A DNA stretch of 64,000 bases from Lysinibacillus sp. 2017 (GTDB lineage: Bacteria; Bacillota; Bacilli; Bacillales_A; Planococcaceae). Below the pieces are notes generated by a model, which worked only from the letters and a program-made list of their open reading frames with translations, was not told the origin of the DNA and ran no database searches. Where the stretch lies: contig NZ_CP029002.1 of the NCBI RefSeq assembly GCF_003073375.1, positions 2,962,001 through 3,026,000 of the forward strand, read 5' to 3'. Every line of letters starts with the position of its first letter. Positions within the stretch are counted from its first letter, which is position 1. The position numbers and the translations under genes were made by a program. Shown here piece by piece: positions 35,984 to 43,701 of the stretch.

Positions 35984-36391
35984 TTAAATTTCCAACTGTA
36001 ATACAGCCTTCGAAAACACCTTAAAATCATCAATATGTTTCTCTAAAATTGCTTCTAAAATATCCAGTTCTAATGATTGATAGTCATGGACGGCGATATT
36101 TCGAAAGCCAACCATATTCATTAACGTTTTTGCTAAAGTAGCATCAATTAGCTCTGCTTCTTGAAGTAACTTAAAACTTTCGCGGCTTGCTTTTGGTACA
36201 CCAAGTTTTTTCTCGCTCACAATATGCATAGCCAAATCAATACTCGCCTCACATGCACGTTGAATATTTAAAATAATGCTATCCTGCTTTGTAAAATCAG
36301 TTAAATTTTTTGAATTGCCTTCATATACTTCATGAATTCGTTTCACACATCGCTCAATCGTCGTTGTTTTATTTAAAATGATATCATTCAT
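35984..36391 (-). CDS. hepT: HepT-type RNase toxin
   Basis: 135-residue all-helical HEPN-fold protein (DUF86/HepT). The RNase motif R-x4-6-H-x-Y is intact: Arg97, His102, Tyr104 in RNIAVHDY. Known HepT proteins cleave RNA and are silenced by the partner nucleotidyltransferase, which adds AMP to the motif Tyr. The ATG at 36391 overlaps the mntA stop by eight bases, so translation is coupled and antitoxin comes first. In-frame codons upstream of this ATG lie inside mntA and are unlikely to be used. Confidence 0.93.
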   Translation of the reverse strand: MNDIILNKTTTIERCVKRIHEVYEGNSKNLTDFTKQDSIILNIQRACEASIDLAMHIVSEKKLGVPKASRESFKLLQEAELIDATLAKTLMNMVGFRNIAVHDYQSLELDILEAILEKHIDDFKVFSKAVLQLEI

Positions 36392-36794
36392 ATCCGAATA
36401 CACTTCCTCTTTCCTTAATCGCATCAATGACCTTTGCACGTTGCTCGCTTAATGTAGCATACATACTATACGCGCGCATTTTTTGACGTATATACTCATT
36501 TTCATTGCGAATGTAAATCGGTATGCCTTGCTCAAAAATTTGCATGGTGAAAACGGTATCGATTTGCTTAATATCGACTAAATCCACTTCTCGTCCAATT
36601 AAAAGAGCAAGTTCACCAGCTAGTTCAAATCGTTCATAAGATGATAGCTGCTTGTCAGTAAAATATGCAAGGTCAACATCACTCTCTTCATGTGTCGTTC
36701 CTTTTGCAAAAGAACCAAACAAAATAATAAAGTCTGGATTTACTTGTTGTGTTAGCTTTTCAACGATTTTCTTTTTGACTTCTATTTCAAGCAT
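36384..36794 (-). CDS. mntA: MntA-type nucleotidyltransferase antitoxin
   Basis: 136 residues of the minimal nucleotidyltransferase family. The signature G-S-x10-D-x-D is intact: Gly27-Ser28 then Asp39 and Asp41 (FGSFAKGTTHEESDVDLAYF). By analogy with characterised pairs it AMPylates the HepT toxin Tyr and so blocks RNase activity. AAAGGTGG lies before the ATG at 36794; upstream GTG codons fall inside that ribosome site. It is the first gene of a two-gene operon, typical of mobile toxin-antitoxin modules. Confidence 0.92.
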   Translation of the reverse strand: MLEIEVKKKIVEKLTQQVNPDFIILFGSFAKGTTHEESDVDLAYFTDKQLSSYERFELAGELALLIGREVDLVDIKQIDTVFTMQIFEQGIPIYIRNENEYIRQKMRAYSMYATLSEQRAKVIDAIKERGSVFGYE

Positions 36795-36885
36795 GCGTAT
36801 CACCACCTTTCATTTATTATAAACGGATATTTTAGAAAGCGCACTTATAGTCCTTACAAAAAACAGTTCAAATAGCAATCGTAAA

Positions 36886-36914
36886 AATCCCACTACCTTG
36901 ACGATAGTGGGATT
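36886..36914 (-). terminator. Terminator of the small hydrophilic gene
   Basis: AATCCCACTACC and GATAGTGGGATT pair around a short loop, with TTTTT following on the minus strand. Confidence 0.75.
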
Positions 36915-36948
36915 TGCTATTCATCTAAACTATGCGGCAGTTTTGGTC

Positions 36949-37236
36949 TTATTGATCTTCCACGATCTCTTGGATATCTTGCAATTGATGCTTCATGTTC
37001 GTGATATGGTTCTTGTTTTGCTCGACTGTATCCATATGTTCTCCACGTTGCTCTGCATTTCCGAGTGCATTTTCTGCATGCGTGATCGAATTGAACGCAT
37101 GCTCCAGTGCGATTTCCTCTGGGTGGGACATCACTTGCTTCACGGCATTATCAGCCTTTCCAACGGAGTTACTTAACAACGTGCTGGGATGATCCTTTTT
37201 CCAAGTTGGTCCTCCTGAATGCTTTGGTTTCGTCAT
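36949..37236 (-). CDS. Small hydrophilic hypothetical protein
   Basis: 95 residues, not recognised. It is very polar, rich in His, Asn, Gln and Glu, and mainly helical: an N-terminal KHSGGPTWKKDHPSTLLSNS segment, then heptad-like helices (ALEHAFNSITHAENALG and TNMKHQLQDIQEIVED). Size and composition recall minor spore or stress proteins, but this is no more than an impression. GGAAGGGAAG precedes the ATG, and it has its own terminator, so expression is likely. Confidence 0.6.
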   Translation of the reverse strand: MTKPKHSGGPTWKKDHPSTLLSNSVGKADNAVKQVMSHPEEIALEHAFNSITHAENALGNAEQRGEHMDTVEQNKNHITNMKHQLQDIQEIVEDQ

Positions 37237-37419
37237 TTATGCATCTTCCCTTCCGCAATTAAATAGTGTTCTTCAGACCATAGTTTGTAAAATATCCAGG
37301 AAAGTATGCGTCATGACCTTTGAAAATAATAAGCGTTCTAAAAATACGCTTTCCTTGCAATAAAGCTCCTAATTCAGGGTATTCTCTGTATAAGAAAACT
37401 TTTTAAGGATGTGTACGGT

Positions 37420-38592
37420 ATGTTAAAAGAAATTTATGCGGATTTACATATACATATTGGTCGAACGGAAAAGGGACGAGCAGTGAAAATTACGGGTAGT
37501 AAAAATTTAACGCTTAAAAATATATTGGAAACAGCTACTTCTAGAAAAGGGTTAGATTTAATCGGCATTATCGATTGTCATTCCCCTGAAGTGATCGAAG
37601 AAATTGAGCAGCTCATTCGTGAAGGAAAGGCAGAAGAGCTGATGGAAGGCGGTGTGCGTTTCGAGAACACAACACTCCTAATGGGTTCTGAAATCGAAAT
37701 CTATGATGAACACTGTCATGGGCCAATTCATGTCCTTTGCTATATGCCAACAATCAAAAAGATGAAAGACTTCTCGAATTGGATGAGTACCCTTCAAAAG
37801 AACATTCACTTAAGTTCGCAGCGCATATATTGTGATGGGCGCACGCTGCAGCAAAAAGTGCATGAACTAAACGGTTTGTTCATCCCTGCCCATGTGTTTA
37901 CACCGTTTAAAAGTCTTTTTGGCAGAGGAGTTAATAAAAGTTTAAGTGAAGTTTTTGACCCAAGCATGATCGATGCCATTGAACTTGGTTTAAGTTCGGA
38001 TACCGATTTGGTGAAAGGGATGAGTGAATTAGCACCTTATACCTTCGTTACGAATTCCGATGCCCATTCTCTCGGCAAACTTGCACGTGAATATCAAAAA
38101 ATGAAACTAGCTGATGCCAATTTTGAAGAATTGAAAAAAGTCCTCCATCAACAAGAAGGTCGAACAATCGTAGCAAATTACGGGTTAAATCCACTGCTTG
38201 GCAAATATCATGAAACGGTTTGCGCCAATTGTGGCGAACAAATAACAGAAGCTGGCCATACGCGCTGTCCTTATTGCGGGAAAGAACATCTTATTAAAGG
38301 GGTCGCCAAAAGAATTCGTGAATTATCCGATGCACCATTACAAGTTGTACAAAGACCGCCCTATATTCACCAAGTACCTCTCGATTTCATTCCAGGTATT
38401 GGACCGAAAACCATCGATAAGCTAATACATGCTTTTGGCACGGAAATGAATATATTGCATAAAGCATCCGTTGTTGAACTAAAAGCAGTCCTACCTGAAA
38501 AGCTAGCGACGACGATCGACTTAGCAAGAACAGGCCAATTAGGGATTACTGTTGGTGGAGGCGGTGTGTATGGGAAAATCGATGTGGACTAA
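37420..38592 (+). CDS. Endonuclease Q (PHP-domain DNA repair nuclease)
   Basis: 390 residues. An N-terminal PHP phosphoesterase domain holds the metal motif DLHIH (Asp8, His10, His12), with further ligands in IIDCHSPE and TNSDAHSLG. Then comes a four-Cys zinc ribbon (CANCGEQ and CPYCGKEH) and a C-terminal helix-hairpin-helix (FIPGIGPKTIDKLI). This is the architecture of EndoQ, which nicks DNA 5' to deaminated bases such as hypoxanthine, uracil and xanthine in archaea and some bacilli. The ATG at 37420 has AAGGATG upstream; the GTG at 37411 lies against that site. It precedes cotJA, which suggests, but does not show, a link to spore DNA repair. Confidence 0.88.
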   Translation: MLKEIYADLHIHIGRTEKGRAVKITGSKNLTLKNILETATSRKGLDLIGIIDCHSPEVIEEIEQLIREGKAEELMEGGVRFENTTLLMGSEIEIYDEHCHGPIHVLCYMPTIKKMKDFSNWMSTLQKNIHLSSQRIYCDGRTLQQKVHELNGLFIPAHVFTPFKSLFGRGVNKSLSEVFDPSMIDAIELGLSSDTDLVKGMSELAPYTFVTNSDAHSLGKLAREYQKMKLADANFEELKKVLHQQEGRTIVANYGLNPLLGKYHETVCANCGEQITEAGHTRCPYCGKEHLIKGVAKRIRELSDAPLQVVQRPPYIHQVPLDFIPGIGPKTIDKLIHAFGTEMNILHKASVVELKAVLPEKLATTIDLARTGQLGITVGGGGVYGKIDVD

Positions 38593-38687
38593 TAAATATT
38601 GTGAATAATATGTGGGGTTTTTGAAATAATCCCCACCCTCCTCACATAAATTTGAATGATGTACACCAAAGTAGAAAGGAGGATTTT

Positions 38688-38915
38688 GTGTTTACTCAAT
38701 ACAAATATTGGAGACCGTACATTAGTCCTAATGATCCTTGCCCCCCTATCGAAATCAAAAGCTATGCTACACCCCCACAACTTTATATAGGGTTTCAGCC
38801 TAGCGGATTACCTCAATTTCAAACTGCTAAAGAAGCATTAATGCACGGTACATTGTGGCCTCAACTTTTTAGTCCCTATCCAAACCCGCAAAAAGGAGTG
38901 GAACATCGTGAGTAA
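38688..38915 (+). CDS. cotJA: Spore coat-associated protein CotJA
   Basis: 75 residues, normal for CotJA. It is Pro- and Tyr-rich with the family phrases KYWRPYISPNDPCPPI, PPQLYIGFQP and ALMHGTLWPQLFSPY. It is an inner-coat component expressed in the mother cell under sigma E. The GTG at 38688 is the start, because AAGGAGG lies five bases before it; codons further upstream contain this site. It overlaps cotJB by eight bases. Confidence 0.94.
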   Translation: MFTQYKYWRPYISPNDPCPPIEIKSYATPPQLYIGFQPSGLPQFQTAKEALMHGTLWPQLFSPYPNPQKGVEHRE

Positions 38916-39171
38916 AGTAATGCCCCCAGATTTTTATCAGCTCCTTGAAGAAATTCAAGCAATCGATTTTGTTATTGTGGAGTTAAACCTTTACTTAGAC
39001 ACGCATCCCAATGATTTTGAAGCCATTAAGCAATTCAACGACTCTACCGAAAAAAGCATGAATTTAAAGTTACTATATGAAAGTAAATTCGGCCCCTTAA
39101 TGAATTTTGGAAGGAGTTATTCGAATTATCCGTTTAATTGGGTTGACACACCCTGGCCCTGGCAAGTTTAA
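38908..39171 (+). CDS. cotJB: Spore coat protein CotJB
   Basis: 87 residues, the standard CotJB length. The pattern LLEEIQAIDFVIVELNLYLD, DTHPNDFEAIKQFN and the end FNWVDTPWPWQ identify the family. It is thought to interact with CotJA and CotJC in the coat. The GTG start at 38908 has AAAGGAGTGG upstream, inside the end of cotJA. Confidence 0.94.
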   Translation: MSKVMPPDFYQLLEEIQAIDFVIVELNLYLDTHPNDFEAIKQFNDSTEKSMNLKLLYESKFGPLMNFGRSYSNYPFNWVDTPWPWQV

Positions 39172-39200
39172 AAACCTACATTTGTTAGGAGGAACAGATT

Positions 39201-39770
39201 GTGTGGTATTATGAAAAAAAACTTCAATATCCAGTGAAGGTAAGTACGTGTAACCCTATGCTAGCCAAGTATTTAACTGAACAATACGGTGGTGCCGACG
39301 GGGAATTAGCTGCAGCATTAAGATATATGAATCAGCGGTACACCATTCCAGACAAAGTTGTGGGGCTATTAACAGACATAGCCACTGAGGAATTTTCCCA
39401 TCTCGAGATGATTGCGACCATGATATACAAACTGACAAAAGATGCAACACCTCAGCAATTACAAGAAGCTGGCCTAGGTGAACATTTCGTCAATCACGAT
39501 CATGCATTATTTTATAATAATGCAGCAGGAGTTCCCTTTACTGCTGCCTATATACAAGCAAAAGGAGATCCAATTGCCGATTTGTACGAGGATATTGCCG
39601 CTGAAGAAAAAGCACGTGCAACCTATCAATGGATAATAGATATGTCAGATGATAAGGATTTAAATGATAGCTTAATCTTTTTGCGAGAACGAGAAATTGT
39701 CCACTCCCTTCGCTTTAGAGAGGCCGTTGAAATCTTAAAAGACGACCGCGATACTAAGAAAGTATTTTAA
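39201..39770 (+). CDS. cotJC: CotJC, manganese-catalase-type spore coat protein
   Basis: 189 residues of the ferritin-like manganese catalase family, the size of CotJC. The metal-ligand pattern is visible: Glu in DGELAAALRYM, ATEEFSHLEM (Glu...His), EEKARATYQW and REREIVHSLRF (Glu...His). It probably decomposes peroxide in the coat. GTG start at 39201 with AGGAGG upstream. It is the last gene of cotJABC. Confidence 0.95.
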   Translation: MWYYEKKLQYPVKVSTCNPMLAKYLTEQYGGADGELAAALRYMNQRYTIPDKVVGLLTDIATEEFSHLEMIATMIYKLTKDATPQQLQEAGLGEHFVNHDHALFYNNAAGVPFTAAYIQAKGDPIADLYEDIAAEEKARATYQWIIDMSDDKDLNDSLIFLREREIVHSLRFREAVEILKDDRDTKKVF

Positions 39771-39799
39771 TCCCCCCCTCTAATATCTTCAATTTCAAA

Positions 39800-39832
39800 A
39801 AACGCAAAAGCAGATTAACTGCTCTTGCGTTT
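39800..39832 (+). terminator. Terminator after cotJABC
   Basis: AAACGCAAAAGCA and TGCTCTTGCGTTT form a stem with one mismatch. The same core sequence recurs at 49131-49162. Confidence 0.7.
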
Positions 39833-39928
39833 CAAATTCGTTTTCCTCATTTGATATGCCAAATTCGTGCAAGCAATCCAAGTTATAGTATACTAACTAG
39901 AAAGATTTCTAGTAAAGGTAGGAGAAAG

Positions 39929-42634
39929 ATGATTAAACAACGAAAATTAGGCATCGGTTTTAAAATAACAAGCGGTTATATTATTTTAATTTGCTGTTTA
40001 GTTGTAGCAGCGATTGTCCTCAATAACCAAATTACGAGTCTTCAACAAGAACGAAATAGCATCATAAAATATGATTCCAATATGCGTACCTTATCAAACA
40101 AAGTAGAACGTCAAATTCTAAATATGGAATCTTCGTTACATCGTTATTTAATTACCGATGAAAAGCGCTATTTAGAAAAATATTATCAAGAGTTAGCAAC
40201 ATGGGAATCGACCTTTGATGAATTAGATAATGTTGTGCAAGATTTATCAAGTGGTCAAAATCAGCTTGACAACTTACATACAAGTATTACCGATTGGCTT
40301 AAAACGAATGGAGATCCTTTATACGAAGCCATTTTAAGTAATGATCGTGAACAAATACTCGCCATGTTTGATGGAGAGCAAAGCAGTGCAGCGATTAGCT
40401 CATTACAAGAAAAGTTTTCAACGTTCCGCAACTCAGAAACAGCTGCTATCCAGGAATATACAACGGAACTAAATGATAAAAATACATCTTTAACATTCGA
40501 TCTTTTTGCTATTTTATCTTTAATTGCGATAGTGACGATTATCGTGTTCACGCTTATCTCACGTAAAATAACAGGCTCTATTAATGAAGTAACATCTGCC
40601 ATCCTTGAAATGAATGATTCAAAAGGCAAAAAACGTAAACGGATTGTCGCCAAAACGAATGATGAAGTAAAAGACTTAGTGAATGCAACGAACACTCTTC
40701 TCACAACAATGGAAAAGCGCCAATGGTTCCAAACGAGTTTGGCCGAAATTGTGACAGCCTATCAAGGTGTCGATACGCTGGATGAATTAGGTGAGGTTTT
40801 ACTAAATTCATTAACAACGCATACCCATTCAGTCTACGGGGCATTTTATATTCAAGATATACGAAATCACTCACTGTTTAATAAAATTGCTTCTTTTGCC
40901 GAAACAGGTGAAAATGTCGGGATCCAAAGCATTACAGCTGGTCAAGGATTTATCGGTCAAAGTGTGAAAGAAAAGCGCATTTTAACTTATGAAAACAATG
41001 AAAATAGCTTTCATTATCTCGAAACAGCTATAGGGAATATTCCAATAGCTAATGGGATTATTGTGCCCATATTATTTGGAAAAGAAGTTATCGGGGTTTT
41101 AGAACTAGCCTCTTTAAAACAATATAGCGAACAACATCGAGCATTACTTAAAGAAGTTGTCGTCCATTTAGGTACCACTATTAATAGCATTATTGGACGA
41201 ATGGAAATTATTCGTCTTTTAAATGAATCACAAGCGATGACTGAAGAATTACAAGTCCAATCAGAAGAGCTTCAAACACAGTCTGAAGAATTGAAAATGC
41301 AGACAGAGGAACTAACAACGATTAATGAAAGATTAGAAGATCGTACACGTGATGCCGAGCAAAAATCTCTTGCGCTTGAAAAAACACAAATTGAGCTTCA
41401 ACAAAGCGCCGAACAACTACGCCAAAGCTCTAATTATAAATCCGAGTTTTTAGCAAATATGTCACATGAATTACGAACACCACTCAACAGTATTTTAATT
41501 TTATCTGAGATGCTCGCTGAAAATCTTGAACAGCATTTAGCTGAAGATGAACTTGAATATGCGAGAGTCATTCATGATTCAGGTGAGGATTTACTAAATC
41601 TCATTAACGATATTTTAGATTTATCAAAAGTAGAAGCCGGAAAAATGGATTTATGGTTTAGCGAAATGGATGTTTTTGAAATTCCACAACATATCCATAA
41701 TCTATTTTTACCAATTGCTCAGAAAAAAGATCTCCAATTAACTGTCGAGGTCACAGAGGATACGGCTGCAATTTTCCATACCGATGTGAAACGCTTCCAA
41801 CAAATTTTAAATAATTTACTATCAAATGCTTTGAAGTTTACTGAAAAAGGTTCAGTAAATGTGAAGGTCGCACAACCAGAAGTAACCCCTTCTATGCAAC
41901 AATTTAGTGATACATGGCTAGCTATTAGTGTGACTGATACCGGAATTGGTATTCCAACAGAGAAACAATCGATTGTTTTCGAGTCATTCCAACAAGCGGA
42001 TGGGGCCACAGTTCGCAAATATGGTGGGACAGGCTTAGGGTTATCCATTTGCCGAGAAGTGACAAAACTGTTAGGTGGTTGGATTACTTTATCAAGTAGC
42101 GAAGATCATGGTAGTACGTTTACAATCTATTTACCAAGCTTACCAGAAGGAAATGTACAGCAATTGACGCTTACCGAACAGGAAGTAGCCATTACTGATT
42201 CATCTACCTTCGTTCCAGTAGATGAAAATAAAACGGTATTTAAGGACAAACATATTTTAATAGTCGATGATGATTATCGAAATATTTATGCTTTACGACA
42301 AGCGCTCGAACAAAAAGGTGTTCATATAATAGAAGCTACTAATGGTATAGAATGCTTAAATATTTTACAAACTACCCCACACATAGACGCGGTTTTAATG
42401 GACATAATGATGCCTGAAATGGATGGTTATGAAACGATGGAGCGTATTCGAGAGGATTTACAATTAACCGAATTGCCGATTATTGCGCTCACAGCAAAGG
42501 CGATGAAGCAAGATCGCGACCGCGCCTTTAAAGCCGGTGCATCCGATTATATTAGTAAGCCATTAAATTTAGAACAATTATTTTCCGTATTAACGGTATG
42601 GCTGACAAGTGGGGAACATTTACTGAATGGATAA
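39929..42634 (+). CDS. Hybrid sensor histidine kinase (RsbK-like)
   Basis: 901 residues. TM1 (about 12-32), a helical CHASE3-like extracytoplasmic domain, TM2 (about 188-210), HAMP, a GAF domain (about 290-430), a long coiled coil of EELQTQSEEL repeats, HisKA with phosphorylatable His513 (MSHELRTPLN), HATPase (NNLLSNALKF, DTGIGIP, GTGLGLS) and a C-terminal receiver with Asp825 (LMDIMMPEMDG). The order equals B. cereus RsbK, which drives the general stress response. The next gene encodes a CheR methyltransferase (as RsbM) and a convergent gene a receiver-PP2C phosphatase (as RsbY). AGGAGAAAG precedes the ATG. Confidence 0.9.
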   Translation: MIKQRKLGIGFKITSGYIILICCLVVAAIVLNNQITSLQQERNSIIKYDSNMRTLSNKVERQILNMESSLHRYLITDEKRYLEKYYQELATWESTFDELDNVVQDLSSGQNQLDNLHTSITDWLKTNGDPLYEAILSNDREQILAMFDGEQSSAAISSLQEKFSTFRNSETAAIQEYTTELNDKNTSLTFDLFAILSLIAIVTIIVFTLISRKITGSINEVTSAILEMNDSKGKKRKRIVAKTNDEVKDLVNATNTLLTTMEKRQWFQTSLAEIVTAYQGVDTLDELGEVLLNSLTTHTHSVYGAFYIQDIRNHSLFNKIASFAETGENVGIQSITAGQGFIGQSVKEKRILTYENNENSFHYLETAIGNIPIANGIIVPILFGKEVIGVLELASLKQYSEQHRALLKEVVVHLGTTINSIIGRMEIIRLLNESQAMTEELQVQSEELQTQSEELKMQTEELTTINERLEDRTRDAEQKSLALEKTQIELQQSAEQLRQSSNYKSEFLANMSHELRTPLNSILILSEMLAENLEQHLAEDELEYARVIHDSGEDLLNLINDILDLSKVEAGKMDLWFSEMDVFEIPQHIHNLFLPIAQKKDLQLTVEVTEDTAAIFHTDVKRFQQILNNLLSNALKFTEKGSVNVKVAQPEVTPSMQQFSDTWLAISVTDTGIGIPTEKQSIVFESFQQADGATVRKYGGTGLGLSICREVTKLLGGWITLSSSEDHGSTFTIYLPSLPEGNVQQLTLTEQEVAITDSSTFVPVDENKTVFKDKHILIVDDDYRNIYALRQALEQKGVHIIEATNGIECLNILQTTPHIDAVLMDIMMPEMDGYETMERIREDLQLTELPIIALTAKAMKQDRDRAFKAGASDYISKPLNLEQLFSVLTVWLTSGEHLLNG

Positions 42635-43442
42635 AAAACAATTAGAAATACGTTTACTACTAGAGGCAGTGTTTACATTATCAGGCTTCGATTTCCGTAA
42701 GTATAATCAACAATCGATCTTACGACGGGTTGAACATCGAATGCGTATTAATAATTTCCCGACCATTTCTCGCTTAACAGAAGGAATTATTTATGATGAA
42801 CAGCTATTAAACATGCTTCTCAATGACTTTTCCATCAATGTGACCGAGATGTTTCGAGATCCTTCTTTCTTTAAAGTATTCCGTCAACAGGTCGTGCCTC
42901 AGTTCCAGCAACTAGATAAATTACGAGTATGGCATGCGGGCTGTGCTACGGGGGAAGAAGTATACTCGATGGCAATCTTATTACAAGAAGAAGGTCTACT
43001 TGAAAAAACGGTGATGTATGCAACTGATATGAATGAAAACGTACTAAAAAAGGCACAACAAGGAGCTTTTCCGCTTCATAAAATGCAAGCCTATACGAAA
43101 AATTATATTTTAGCTGGCGGCACAGAAAGCTTTTCGCAATATTATAAAACCGATGATTGCTATGCTTCCTTCCATTCTTATTTACGTGAAAATATTATAT
43201 TTGCGCAACATAATTTAGCGACCGATCAATCGTTTCAAGAGTTTGATATTATTATTTGCCGCAATGTGCTTATTTATTTCACACCTGAACTTCAACATAA
43301 TGTCCATCACTTATTTTATGATAGCTTGGCGCAGCATGGTTTTTTAGGTTTAGGTGATAAGGAAACATTACAATTTTCACCGTTAGCATCGAAGTACCAT
43401 ATCGTCAACGCAACCGAACGAATTTATCAAAAGAAACTATAG
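42627..43442 (+). CDS. CheR-type methyltransferase (RsbM-like)
   Basis: 271-residue S-adenosylmethionine-dependent glutamate methyltransferase. It has an N-terminal helical CheR domain (YNQQSILRRVEHRMR), the SAM motif VWHAGCATGEEVYSMAILL and the late CRNVLIYF. It begins eight bases inside the hybrid kinase gene, so the two are coupled. In B. cereus the equivalent protein, RsbM, methylates the kinase RsbK and damps stress signalling; by analogy its target here is the adjacent kinase rather than a chemoreceptor. Confidence 0.92.
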   Translation: MDKKQLEIRLLLEAVFTLSGFDFRKYNQQSILRRVEHRMRINNFPTISRLTEGIIYDEQLLNMLLNDFSINVTEMFRDPSFFKVFRQQVVPQFQQLDKLRVWHAGCATGEEVYSMAILLQEEGLLEKTVMYATDMNENVLKKAQQGAFPLHKMQAYTKNYILAGGTESFSQYYKTDDCYASFHSYLRENIIFAQHNLATDQSFQEFDIIICRNVLIYFTPELQHNVHHLFYDSLAQHGFLGLGDKETLQFSPLASKYHIVNATERIYQKKL

Positions 43443-43458
43443 AGACAGGCACAAGAAC

Positions 43459-43581
43459 AAAAGCGCTAAAGCGCCCTCTAAGCCCCGACAAGCGGTTTAC
43501 GAGCACGACTAGAAAGTAAATGATTCACCACTTTCGACGGCGGGATCGAAAAGCTCGAGGGACTGGCGCTTTAGCCTAGAC
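43459..43581. repeat. Interspersed palindromic intergenic repeat
   Basis: A GC-rich element of about 120 bases bounded by an 11-base inverted repeat, GCTAAAGCGCC (43465-43475) and GGCGCTTTAGC (43565-43575), with an inner GAAAGT/ACTTTC pairing. Its wording (AGCCCCGACAAGC, CTTTCGACGGCGG) is that of the dispersed noncoding repeats common between genes of Bacillaceae. It lies between convergent genes and would form a long hairpin in RNA. Confidence 0.75.
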
Positions 43582-43640
43582 GTAGATGAAACTTTTGTAA
43601 TAGGTATCCACAATGCGGAAATCTATAATTTCCTTAACAA

Positions 43641-43682
43641 CAAAAAAATCATTTTCCTCACTCGAGAAAAATGATTTTTTTG
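43641..43682. terminator. Bidirectional terminator between CheR and phosphatase genes
   Basis: CAAAAAAATCATTTT and its complement form a 15-base-pair stem with A and T runs, serving two convergent genes. Confidence 0.85.
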
Positions 43683-43701
43683 TATAGGTAGAGCCGCATT
43701 G

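Noticed and set aside
35803-36024. Plus-strand 73-codon open frame
   Set aside because: Starts inside a terminator hairpin and overlaps hepT antisense; no coding features.
38590-38660. Sigma-E promoter for cotJABC
   Set aside because: GAAATAA and CATAAATT at 15-base spacing are suggestive, but too far from the consensus to list as a feature.
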